In this document: positions 17,949-25,046 of the stretch, piece by piece
Layout of the letters: each line of letters opens with the position of its first letter
Position numbering within the stretch: position 1 is the stretch's first letter
Source: Falsiroseomonas ponticola
Lineage (GTDB): Bacteria > Pseudomonadota > Alphaproteobacteria > Acetobacterales > Acetobacteraceae
NCBI RefSeq assembly: GCF_016805305.1
Contig: NZ_JAERQN010000002.1
Coordinates: 62,001-126,000 of the forward strand
Reading direction: 5' to 3'
DNA length: 64,000 nucleotides
Position numbers and translations under genes: made by a program
Notes under the pieces: generated by a model
Databases searched by the model: none
What the model was told of the DNA's origin: nothing
What the model saw: the letters and a program-made list of their open reading frames with translations, nothing else

Positions 17949-19130
17949 TCAGCCCAGCGTCTTGAACACCGCGAACAGCTCGTTCTTCGCCTCGAAGCCG
18001 ATGCCCGGGATGGTCGGCATCGCGACCTTGCTGTCCACCACCGGCACGTCATCCGCGAAGCCGCCGAAGGGATGGAAGACCTCCGGGTAGCTCTCATTGC
18101 CGCCGAGGCCCAAGCCCACCGCGATGTTCAGCGCGAACTGGTGCCCGCCATGGGGCACGCAGCGGCGGCGGGACCAGCCGTGCTGGGCCAGCATGTCGAG
18201 GGTGCGGAGATACTCGACCAGGCCATAGGACAGCGCCGGGTCGAATTGCAGGATATCCCGGTCCGGCCGCAACCCGCCATGGCGGATCAGGTTGCGCGCA
18301 TCCTGCATGCTGAACAGGTTTTCGCCCGTCGCGATCGGCGGCGCGTAATGCTCGGCCAGCGTGGCGTGGGTGGAATAGTCCAGCGGGTCCAGCGGCTCCT
18401 CGTACCAGCGCAGCCCCATGGGGGCGAGCGCCGCGGCATAGGTCAGCGCGGCATGCAGGCCGAAGCGGCCATTCACGTCCACCGCGAGCTTCGATCCATC
18501 GCCGCCCAGCAGCTTCACCACCGCCTCGATCCGGGCCATGTCCTCGGCCAGCGCATCCTTCAGGGACGTGCCGGGCGCGCCGCCGATCTTCATCTTCACG
18601 GTGGAATAGCCCATGCCGAGGTAGCGCTTCATCTCCTCGACCAGCTGGTCCACGCCCTTGCCGGGGTAGTAGTAGCCGCCCGCGGCATAGACCCAGGCCG
18701 CCGGGTCCGCGACGCCGTTGTTGAAGCGGTCCGCCAGCAGCTTCCAGAGCGGCACGCCATCCAGCTTCGCCGCCGCGTCCCACAGCGCCATGTCCAGCAC
18801 GCCGACGGCCACGCTGCGCTCCCCATGCCCGCCCGGCTTCTCGTTCTTCATCACCGCGTTCCAGGCGCCGGCGGGGGAGAGCTTGCCATCGGGCCGCGTG
18901 ATCTGCGCTTCCGTCGCCTCCAGCAGCCGGGGGATGAAGCGCTCGGCCAGCAGGCCGGGCTGGGCGTAGCGGCCATTGCTGTTGAAGCCGAAGCCGGTGG
19001 CGCGCTTGCCGCCCGCATCCTCCACCGTGACCGCGACGATGGAGGCGGTCATCTTCGAGAAGTCGATATAGGCATTGGCGATGGCGCTCGCGATCGGCGC
19101 CGTGCCCTGCTTCACGCTGACGATGCGCAT
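17949..19130 (-). CDS. tarD: D(-)-tartrate dehydratase (enolase superfamily)
   Basis: The 393-residue enzyme closely follows my memory of the Bradyrhizobium D-tartrate dehydratase: 'NAYIDFSKMTASIVAV', 'GFGFNSNGRYAQPGL', 'NEKPGGHGERSVAVGVLDMA', 'YAAGGYYYPGKG' and 'KMKIGGAPG' (catalytic Lys near residue 180), with 'VPHGGHQFALNIA' carrying the catalytic His near 326. The metal ligands lie in 'AVDVNGRF', 'YEEPLDP' and 'TGENLFS'. The reaction is dehydration of D-tartrate to oxaloacetate. The ATG at 19128-19130 is chosen because the family start follows. It is divergent from an enoyl-CoA hydratase/Bug pair; the Bug protein could bring in the acid. Confidence 0.87.
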   Translation of the reverse strand: MRIVSVKQGTAPIASAIANAYIDFSKMTASIVAVTVEDAGGKRATGFGFNSNGRYAQPGLLAERFIPRLLEATEAQITRPDGKLSPAGAWNAVMKNEKPGGHGERSVAVGVLDMALWDAAAKLDGVPLWKLLADRFNNGVADPAAWVYAAGGYYYPGKGVDQLVEEMKRYLGMGYSTVKMKIGGAPGTSLKDALAEDMARIEAVVKLLGGDGSKLAVDVNGRFGLHAALTYAAALAPMGLRWYEEPLDPLDYSTHATLAEHYAPPIATGENLFSMQDARNLIRHGGLRPDRDILQFDPALSYGLVEYLRTLDMLAQHGWSRRRCVPHGGHQFALNIAVGLGLGGNESYPEVFHPFGGFADDVPVVDSKVAMPTIPGIGFEAKNELFAVFKTLG

Positions 19131-19214
19131 CTGCTGGCTGTTCCTGTGACCTGGTCCCCACCTTGTCGCCCCGCCCCGCTTGGCGGCACAAGAGGGGGAG
19201 GAAGAGGAAACAGC

Positions 19215-19991
19215 ATGCCCGACATCCTGCACGAGACCCGCGGCCGCATCGCCTGGACCACGCTGAACCGGCCCGAGAGCCGCAACGCCATGACCTTCGC
19301 GATGTATGAAGGCCTGGTGGAACAGGCGGAGCGCGTGACGAAGGACGCCGGCATCCGCGCCTGGGTCATCACCGGCGCCGGCGGCAAGGCCTTCGCGGCC
19401 GGCACCGACATCAGCCAGTTCCGCGAATTCAAGTCCGGCCAGGACGGGCTCGACTACGAGAAGCGGATCGACCGCGTGCTGTCCGCCGTCGAGGATTGCC
19501 CGAAGCCCGTCATCGCCGCCATCGCGGGCGCCTGCACGGGCGGCGGGCTCGGCATCGCCGCGGTCTGTGACCTCCGCATCGCCTCCGCCAATGCCAAGTT
19601 CGGCGTGCCGGTGGCGCGCACGCTGGGCAATTGCCTCAGCACCTCCAATGTCTCCCGCTTCGCGACGCTGATCGGCCCGGCGAAGCTGAAGGAGCTGATC
19701 TTCACGGCACGGTTGATGGAGGCCGAGGAGGCGCGCGCGGCCGGGCTGATCAGCGAGATCCTGCCGACGCCGGAGGCCGTGGTGGAACGCGCGATGGACC
19801 TGGCGGAGACGGTGGCCGGCATGGCGCCGCGCACGCTGACGGCGACGAAATTCGCGCTGAAGCGCCTGCGCCTGGCGGCTGGCCAGATCCAGGGCGACGA
19901 CCTGGTGGAGCTCTGCTTCGGCAGCCAGGATTTCCGCGAGGGGATGGAGGCCTTCCTCAACAAGCGCGCGCCGAACTGGACGGGGAACTAG
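19215..19991 (+). CDS. Enoyl-CoA hydratase/isomerase family protein
   Basis: The 258-residue crotonase-fold protein has the oxyanion segments 'KAFAAGTDISQF' and 'ACTGGGLGIAAVCDLRIA'. The usual catalytic glutamates are not clearly placed ('GVPVARTLGNCLS' replaces the typical 'PE' region), so it may not be a plain hydratase. A GAGGAAA sequence precedes the ATG. It is followed 47 bases later by a Bug-type binding protein and is divergent from the tartrate dehydratase. The substrate is unknown. Confidence 0.8.
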   Translation: MPDILHETRGRIAWTTLNRPESRNAMTFAMYEGLVEQAERVTKDAGIRAWVITGAGGKAFAAGTDISQFREFKSGQDGLDYEKRIDRVLSAVEDCPKPVIAAIAGACTGGGLGIAAVCDLRIASANAKFGVPVARTLGNCLSTSNVSRFATLIGPAKLKELIFTARLMEAEEARAAGLISEILPTPEAVVERAMDLAETVAGMAPRTLTATKFALKRLRLAAGQIQGDDLVELCFGSQDFREGMEAFLNKRAPNWTGN

Positions 19992-20004
19992 GCGGGCGGC
20001 ATGC

Positions 20005-20034
20005 TTCCTCCAATCGATAAGACGATTGGAGGAA
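20005..20034 (+). promoter_or_regulatory. Perfect 12-bp hairpin that buries the ribosome binding site of a Bug protein gene
   Basis: TTCCTCCAATCG (20005-20016) and CGATTGGAGGAA (20023-20034) are exact inverted repeats around the loop ATAAGA. The right arm is the Shine-Dalgarno GGAGGA for the ATG at 20039, and the left arm contains the matching anti-Shine-Dalgarno TTCCTCC. Folded, the mRNA would be poorly translated. It may be an RNA switch, a processing site or an attenuator; no T-run follows, so it is not an ordinary terminator. Confidence 0.65.
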
Positions 20035-20038
20035 ACGC

Positions 20039-21010
20039 ATGGTCACGAGACGCCTGTTGATGGGCGCGGCGGGCGCCTGCGCGCTGCCGCTGCCCGGGTT
20101 CGCGCAAGCGGCCTATCCCACGCGCCCCGTCTCCATGCTGGTGGGCTTCGCGCCCGGCGGCGGCACGGACATCATCGCGCGCCTGCTGCAACCCGCGCTG
20201 AGCGAGGAATTCGGCCAGCCCATCGCGATCGAGAACCGCGCCGGCGGATCGGGCACCATCGCGGCGACGCAGAATGCGCGCGGGCGGCCGGATGGCTACC
20301 AGATGCTGATGACGACGGTCAGCGCCAGCGCCGTGGTGCCCCCCACCATGAACCCGCCGCCCTTCGACATCATCACCGACCAGACGGCGGTGGTGCTGGC
20401 GGGCACGGTGCCGCTGGTGGCGGTGGTGCCGCTGACCTCGCCGGCACAGAATTTCCGCCAGTTCCTGGACCATGCGAAGGCCAATCCGGGGAAGCTCAAC
20501 TACGCCTCCTCCGGCATCGCCACGCAGCAGCACCTGGCGAGCGAATTGCTGAGCTACGCCGCGGGGCTGTCCATGCAGCACATCCCCTTCCGCGGCACGG
20601 GCCAGGCGGTGAACGAGATCCTGGCCGGGCGCATCGACATCGCGATCGACACGCTGCCGACCTACCTGCCGCATATCCGCGCCGGCCGCGTGCGGGCGCT
20701 GGCGACCACGCTGCCGGACCGCGTGCCGACCCTGCCGGATGTGCCGACCGTGGCCGAGCACGGCTTCCCCGGCTTCGATTCCGCCGTCTGGTACATGGTG
20801 ATGGGCCCGCCCGGCCTGCCGGACGCGATCGCGCAGCGCTGGGTGGCGGCGGTGAACAAGGCGCTGGCGGAGCCCACGCTGCGGCAGCGGGTGATGGATG
20901 CGGGCTTCATCCCGGGCGGCGGCTCCAGCGCCGATGCGGCGGCGCTGCTGCGGCGGGATGCGGCGAAGTACGCGCAGCTGATCCGGGCGGCGAATATCAG
21001 GTTCGAGTAG
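20039..21010 (+). CDS. Tripartite tricarboxylate transporter binding protein (Bug/TctC family)
   Basis: The 323-residue periplasmic protein has an N-terminal signal ('MVTRRLLMGAAGACALPL', cut near GFAQA). The family core follows: 'YPTRPVSMLVGFAPGGGTDIIARLL', 'GQPIAIENRAGGSGTIAA', 'NYASSGIATQQHLASELL' and 'HIPFRGTGQAVNEILAGRID'. Bug proteins bind carboxylates with two water-bridged carboxyl groups. No tctAB genes are adjacent, so it is an orphan receptor. Next to an enoyl-CoA hydratase and a tartrate dehydratase, it may bind a dicarboxylate. Its ribosome binding site is hidden in a hairpin. Confidence 0.88.
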   Translation: MVTRRLLMGAAGACALPLPGFAQAAYPTRPVSMLVGFAPGGGTDIIARLLQPALSEEFGQPIAIENRAGGSGTIAATQNARGRPDGYQMLMTTVSASAVVPPTMNPPPFDIITDQTAVVLAGTVPLVAVVPLTSPAQNFRQFLDHAKANPGKLNYASSGIATQQHLASELLSYAAGLSMQHIPFRGTGQAVNEILAGRIDIAIDTLPTYLPHIRAGRVRALATTLPDRVPTLPDVPTVAEHGFPGFDSAVWYMVMGPPGLPDAIAQRWVAAVNKALAEPTLRQRVMDAGFIPGGGSSADAAALLRRDAAKYAQLIRAANIRFE

Positions 21011-21016
21011 GCTGCC

Positions 21017-21071
21017 CGGGGGAAACGCCGTTTCCCCCGCACCCCCTTTGCCAGGGCCGAGCCGGCCCTGG
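21017..21071 (+). repeat. Two-hairpin intergenic repeat, copy B
   Basis: Stem 1 is CGGGGGAAAC (21017-21026), loop GCC, GTTTCCCCCG (21030-21039). After CACCCCCTTTG, stem 2 is CCAGGGCCG (21051-21059), loop AGC, CGGCCCTGG (21063-21071), then ACC. It has the same plan as copy A with different paired bases. It fills the gap between the convergent Bug and ggt genes. Confidence 0.65.
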
Positions 21072-21078
21072 ACCGTCC

Positions 21079-22752
21079 TCAGTCGCCGGCGGCGATGCCG
21101 TCGCGGCGCGGGTCGGCGGCGCCCTCCAGCGTGCCGTCGGGCAGGCGGCGGATGATCTGCAGGCCGGTGTTCATCACCACGGCGCGGGGCGCATGGCCGA
21201 GGGTGGTCAGTGCGGGCGCCAGGGCCTCGAGCGGCGTGCCGCGCTCCAGCTCCTCCACGCCATTCTGCGCGCCGATGCGGGGGCGGGCGGTGGCGGCCTC
21301 GGCATTCGCGCCATGGGCCAGAAGGTCGATCAGCGCGGCCGCCACGGCATCCGGGATGCGCGCGCCACCACCGGCGCCGAGAACGATCACGGGCCGGCCA
21401 TCTGCGCCCATCACCATGGTCGGCGCCATGGTCGTGACGGGGCGCTTGCCGGGCTCCAGCCGGTTCTGCGCGGGTGCCTCCGCCGTGCCGGGGCTGGTGG
21501 CGAAATTCGTCATGCCGTTGTTGAGCGTGACGCCCATGGCCGCCAGCTCGGCGCCGAAATTCAGGTTGTTGGTGGTGGTGAGGGAGACGGCGTTGCCGCT
21601 GGCATCGACGATGACGACCTGCGTGGTCGCGGCCTCCGCCCAGGGATCGCTCTCCGCGGGCAGGGCGCCGCGCCGGTCGGGCGGCGTGCCGGGTGCCACC
21701 TGCGCCATGGCGCGGTCGGTGCTGGCGAGGGCCGCGCGGTCATCGAGGTAGCGGGCATCGACCAGCCCGCGCAGCGGCACCGAGACGCGATCGGGGTCGC
21801 CGATCCAGCGGCGACGGTCGGCGCTGGCGAGGCGGCTCGCCTCGAGGAACAGATGCGCGGCCTCCGCGCTGTCCCGCGCCTGGCGCGCGATGCCGAGGCG
21901 CTCCGCGATGCCCAGCGTCTGCAGCACGGCGACGCCGCCCGACGATGGCGGGGCGGCGGTGCAGACCTGATGCGCGAAGGCCGTCATGCAGATCGGCTCG
22001 CGCTCCACCGCGCGATAGGCGCGGAGGTCGTCGAGGGTGATCCAGCCGGGGACGGCATGGGCCTGCGTCGCCTCGACCAGTGCCTGGCCGATGGGTCCGC
22101 CATGGATGGCGGCGGGGCCGAGCGTCGCCAGCAGGCGCAGCGCCTCCGCCTGGTCCGGGTTGCGGAAGGGCGCGCCGGGGGCAAGCGGCTCGCCGGCGGC
22201 GTCGAAATAGAGGGCGCGCAGCGCGGGCACGCGGCGGAGTTCGGCGGCGCGGGCGCGGATGACCTGCGCCAGGTAGGGCGGCAGGGGAAAGCCCTGCTCG
22301 GCCAGCGCGATGGCGGGGGCGATGAGCTCCGCCCAGTGCAGGCGGCCATGCGCTTCCCGCGCCAGGGCGAGGGCGGCGATGGCGCCGGGCACCGCGACCG
22401 AGCGGCCGGAGCGCGCGACGGTGGCGGGGCCGACACCGCCCGCGGTCAGGCGGTCAGCGCTGGCGGCGGGGGCGCTGGCGATGCCCTCGAAGAAGCGGAG
22501 CCGCCGCTGGCCCTCGTCCCAGACCAGGACGAAGGCGCCGCCCAGCAGCCCGCTGGCGTGGGGCTCGGCGACAGAGAGCACGGCCTGCGCCGTGACGGCG
22601 GCATCGATGGCGGTGCCGCCGGCGCGCAGTATCGCGAGCGCCGCTTGCGTCGCATGCGGGCTGGCGGTGGCGACCATCTGGCGCGGGGCCCTCGCGGGCT
22701 CCGCGAAGGCGGGCGTTGTTGCCAGCAGCAGGGCGGCGAGAAGGCGGCGCAT
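21079..22752 (-). CDS. ggt: Gamma-glutamyltransferase
   Basis: The 557-residue precursor has a signal peptide (MRRLLAALLLATTPAFA) and the Ntn-hydrolase plan of GGT. The large subunit begins 'VATASPHATQAALAILRAGGTAIDAAVT'. The self-cleavage Thr lies in 'TTQVVIVDASGNAVSLT' near residue 374. The small subunit has 'GKRPVTTMAPTMV' and 'GAGGGARIPDAV'. It acts in the periplasm on glutathione and other gamma-glutamyl compounds. It starts 4 bases after the 2-hydroxyacid dehydrogenase stop, so the two share an operon. Confidence 0.9.
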   Translation of the reverse strand: MRRLLAALLLATTPAFAEPARAPRQMVATASPHATQAALAILRAGGTAIDAAVTAQAVLSVAEPHASGLLGGAFVLVWDEGQRRLRFFEGIASAPAASADRLTAGGVGPATVARSGRSVAVPGAIAALALAREAHGRLHWAELIAPAIALAEQGFPLPPYLAQVIRARAAELRRVPALRALYFDAAGEPLAPGAPFRNPDQAEALRLLATLGPAAIHGGPIGQALVEATQAHAVPGWITLDDLRAYRAVEREPICMTAFAHQVCTAAPPSSGGVAVLQTLGIAERLGIARQARDSAEAAHLFLEASRLASADRRRWIGDPDRVSVPLRGLVDARYLDDRAALASTDRAMAQVAPGTPPDRRGALPAESDPWAEAATTQVVIVDASGNAVSLTTTNNLNFGAELAAMGVTLNNGMTNFATSPGTAEAPAQNRLEPGKRPVTTMAPTMVMGADGRPVIVLGAGGGARIPDAVAAALIDLLAHGANAEAATARPRIGAQNGVEELERGTPLEALAPALTTLGHAPRAVVMNTGLQIIRRLPDGTLEGAADPRRDGIAAGD

Positions 22753-22756
22753 GGGT

Positions 22757-23737
22757 TCAGTTTCTCCGCGCGAGGACTTCCTTGTTGACGACGATATCGG
22801 GGTCGAGCGTGCCGGCGAAGCAGGCGAGGCAGGCCTCGGCCGCATCCATCGCCATGCGCGCCAGGCCTTCCGCCGTGCTGGCGGCGACGTGGGGGGTGAA
22901 GATCAGGTTGGGTGCGGTCAGCAGGGGGATCGCGGTCTCCACGGGCTCGTCGTGGAAGACGTCGATCCCCGCGGCGCCGAGATGGCCGGAACGCAGCGCG
23001 GCGTCGAGCGCCGCTTCATCCACCAGCGTGCCGCGGGCGGTGTTGATGAAGAGCGCGCCCTTCTTCATGCGGGCCAGGAAGGCGCCGTTCACCATGTGGC
23101 GGGTGGAGGCGTCGGAGGGGCAGTGGATGGTGACGATATCGGCTACCGCCGCCGCTTCGGCCGCATCGTCCACCGGGATGAAGCCGAGGCCGCGGATGGC
23201 TCCCTTGCCGATGTTGGGGTCCCGCACCAGGACCTTCATGCCGAAGGCGGCGCAGAGCTTCGCGACCCGCGTGCCGATGCGCCCGAAGCCTACCACCAGC
23301 ACGGTCTTGCCGGCCAGGTCGAAGGTGGGGAGGTTCGGCTGCCCGCCCCAGACGGGCTTCGCCTGGCGGAGGTTGGCGTCGTAGCCGGAAAGCTGGCGGG
23401 CGCAGGCGAGCATCAGCATCAGCGCGTGTTCGGCCACCGAGACCGCGTTGGCTTCGGGCGTGATGGTGAGCGGGATGTTGCGTTCCGTCAGCGCGGGCAC
23501 GTCCACCGCATCGTAGCCCACGCCGTGGCGGGCGAGGATGCGCAGATTGGTGCAGTGGCTGAGGAAGGGCCGGTCGATGCGGATGGTGCGCACGATCAGC
23601 GCGTCGGCCTTCGGCAGGTTCCGCGCCAGGCTTTCCGGCGAGATGTCCATCAGCACCTCGACGGTCACGCCTTCGGTCGCGCGCATCTTCTCGATGGCCG
23701 CTTCATGGATCGGTCTTACGCAGATGACGTGCGGCAT
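22757..23737 (-). CDS. D-isomer-specific 2-hydroxyacid dehydrogenase
   Basis: The 326-residue NAD-dependent enzyme has the Rossmann signature 'VLVVGFGRIGTRVAKLC', the catalytic Arg in 'NTARGTLVDEAALDAAL', Glu in 'GIDVFHDEPVE' and His in 'IFTPHVAAST'. It belongs to the SerA/GyaR branch but lacks the ACT domain of SerA, so it is not a typical phosphoglycerate dehydrogenase. The order on the minus strand is TPP decarboxylase subunits, this gene, then ggt, and it could make the 2-oxoacid for the decarboxylase. Substrate not assignable. Confidence 0.85.
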   Translation of the reverse strand: MPHVICVRPIHEAAIEKMRATEGVTVEVLMDISPESLARNLPKADALIVRTIRIDRPFLSHCTNLRILARHGVGYDAVDVPALTERNIPLTITPEANAVSVAEHALMLMLACARQLSGYDANLRQAKPVWGGQPNLPTFDLAGKTVLVVGFGRIGTRVAKLCAAFGMKVLVRDPNIGKGAIRGLGFIPVDDAAEAAAVADIVTIHCPSDASTRHMVNGAFLARMKKGALFINTARGTLVDEAALDAALRSGHLGAAGIDVFHDEPVETAIPLLTAPNLIFTPHVAASTAEGLARMAMDAAEACLACFAGTLDPDIVVNKEVLARRN

Positions 23738-23778
23738 TGACGGGTCTCATTTGAAAAGCCCCCTCCGCTGGAAGGGGG

Positions 23779-23799
23779 GTTGGGCGCACTGCGCCCAAC
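23779..23799. repeat. Hairpin GTTGGGCGCA / TGCGCCCAAC
   Basis: Ten-base arms (23779-23788 and 23790-23799) are exact inverted repeats with one base between, in the 82-base gap between the TPP decarboxylase beta-like gene and the dehydrogenase. It may separate two transcripts or stabilise the upstream mRNA. A short G-run/C-run hairpin (CCCCCTCC...GGGGGG) precedes it. Confidence 0.5.
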
Positions 23800-23819
23800 G
23801 GTGGGTGAGGGGGTGACGC

Positions 23820-24422
23820 TTAGAGTTGATGGTGGGCCTGCGGCCCCAGGATCGCTTCCCGGAACCTGGCCGCGAGGTAGGCGCCTTCCCGCGGCGGCAG
23901 TTTCAGCGGCAGGTTGGCCGCGTCGATCTTGATGACGGCGACAAGGGGCGCTGTCGCGCTGTGGATGGCGTCCCGCAGCGGCGCGATGCCGTCCGGCGTC
24001 GTGATGGTGCGGGCATCGGCGATGCCGGCGCCGCGGGCGATGGCGGCCAGGTCCACGCCGTGTTTCGTCGCCGTCTCCTGCCCGCCGGTCTCGCCGTAGT
24101 GTTCGTTGTCCAGCACGACGATGGCGAGGTTGGGCGGCTGCTTGGTGGCGATGGTGGCGAGTGCGCCGAGGCCCATCAGCGCCTCCCCATCGCCGGTGAT
24201 GACCAGCACGCGGCGGCTGGGCTGGGCGAGGGCCAGGCCGAGCCCCATCACGGCCGCGCCGCCCATCCCGCCCCAGAGGGGCAGGTTGTTGGGGCAGTCG
24301 CCGGCCGCGGTGATGTCCCAGGCGGGGGCGCCGAGGCCGGCGATGACGAGGAGGTCGCCGCGATCCGCCAGCAGGGCGTTGACGACGGCGCGGCGGTCGA
24401 GCTTGCCGGAGGGTGCGAGCAT
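23820..24422 (-). CDS. TPP-dependent decarboxylase, catalytic (beta-like) subunit; sulfopyruvate/phosphonopyruvate type
   Basis: The 200-residue protein is the C-terminal half of a TPP enzyme: 'NLPLWGGMGGAAVMGLGLALA' and the pyrophosphate/metal motif 'ITGDGEALMGLGALATI...NLAIVVLDN' (GDG...N). Short TPP proteins of this size occur as the beta subunits of sulfopyruvate decarboxylase (ComE) and similar split enzymes. It starts 5 bases after the alpha-like subunit's stop. The substrate is not established, as phosphonopyruvate and other 2-oxoacids are also possible. Confidence 0.8.
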   Translation of the reverse strand: MLAPSGKLDRRAVVNALLADRGDLLVIAGLGAPAWDITAAGDCPNNLPLWGGMGGAAVMGLGLALAQPSRRVLVITGDGEALMGLGALATIATKQPPNLAIVVLDNEHYGETGGQETATKHGVDLAAIARGAGIADARTITTPDGIAPLRDAIHSATAPLVAVIKIDAANLPLKLPPREGAYLAARFREAILGPQAHHQL

Positions 24423-24427
24423 GGCCC

Positions 24428-24979
24428 TCAATCCTTCCCGAAGGTCTTGGCGCCGATCAGGCGCTGGCCGAGCAGCGTCGCCGTGGGCCGGTAGGTGTTG
24501 AAGGCCATGCGGATGGTGGCGTCCACGCAGGCTTCCACGTCGCCCGGCACGTCGGCTCGGCGGACCAGCGTGCCCATGGCTTCCAGCACCGTCTGGGTGG
24601 CGTTGCCCATGGGCACCTGGGCCGGGTTGAACTCCCCATAGTCGCCGCGCATGGTCACGATCATCGGCATCGGCGTGCGGTGCAGGATGGGCAGGGACAG
24701 CATGTTGATGCAGTTGCCCACGCCCGAGGATTGCATCAGCAGCACGCCCTTCACGCCGCCCATCCAGGCGCCGGAGAGGAGCGCGATGCCTTCCTCCTCC
24801 GTCGTCAGGGTGACGACCGTGATCTCGTTGTCCGCGATGCAGCGCTTGATGAGGCGGGAATGCCCGGCATCCGGCACCAATGCCACCTGGGTGATGTTCT
24901 GGGCCTTGAGCACGGCGTAGATGCGGTCGGGCCACTCGGCCGCCGCATCGGGGCGCATTTCCAGCGCGTCGCGATCCAT
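24428..24979 (-). CDS. TPP-dependent decarboxylase, N-terminal (alpha-like) subunit; sulfopyruvate/phosphonopyruvate type
   Basis: The 183-residue protein matches the pyrimidine-binding half of TPP decarboxylases: 'VALVPDAGHSRLIKRCI', then 'TLTTEEEGIALLSGAWMGG' with the conserved catalytic-type Glu, 'LLMQSSGVGNCINMLSLP' and 'TMRGDYGEFNPAQ'. These features recur in ComD-like sulfopyruvate decarboxylase alpha subunits and phosphonopyruvate decarboxylases. ATG at 24977-24979. With the beta-like gene it should make one enzyme of the form (alpha-beta)n. Confidence 0.8.
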   Translation of the reverse strand: MDRDALEMRPDAAAEWPDRIYAVLKAQNITQVALVPDAGHSRLIKRCIADNEITVVTLTTEEEGIALLSGAWMGGVKGVLLMQSSGVGNCINMLSLPILHRTPMPMIVTMRGDYGEFNPAQVPMGNATQTVLEAMGTLVRRADVPGDVEACVDATIRMAFNTYRPTATLLGQRLIGAKTFGKD

Positions 24980-25046
24980 CTCGTTCCTCCGCAAGGCGGG
25001 CAGGATCGGGGGTGGAAATGGTGTTGGCAAGCCGGGCCGGGCAGCC

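Noticed and set aside
22757..23737. SerA phosphoglycerate dehydrogenase
   Set aside because: It lacks the C-terminal regulatory domains and has no serine-pathway neighbours.
23738..23819. A promoter or riboswitch before the 2-hydroxyacid dehydrogenase
   Set aside because: Only short hairpins are visible, with no recognisable conserved riboswitch core or convincing hexamers.
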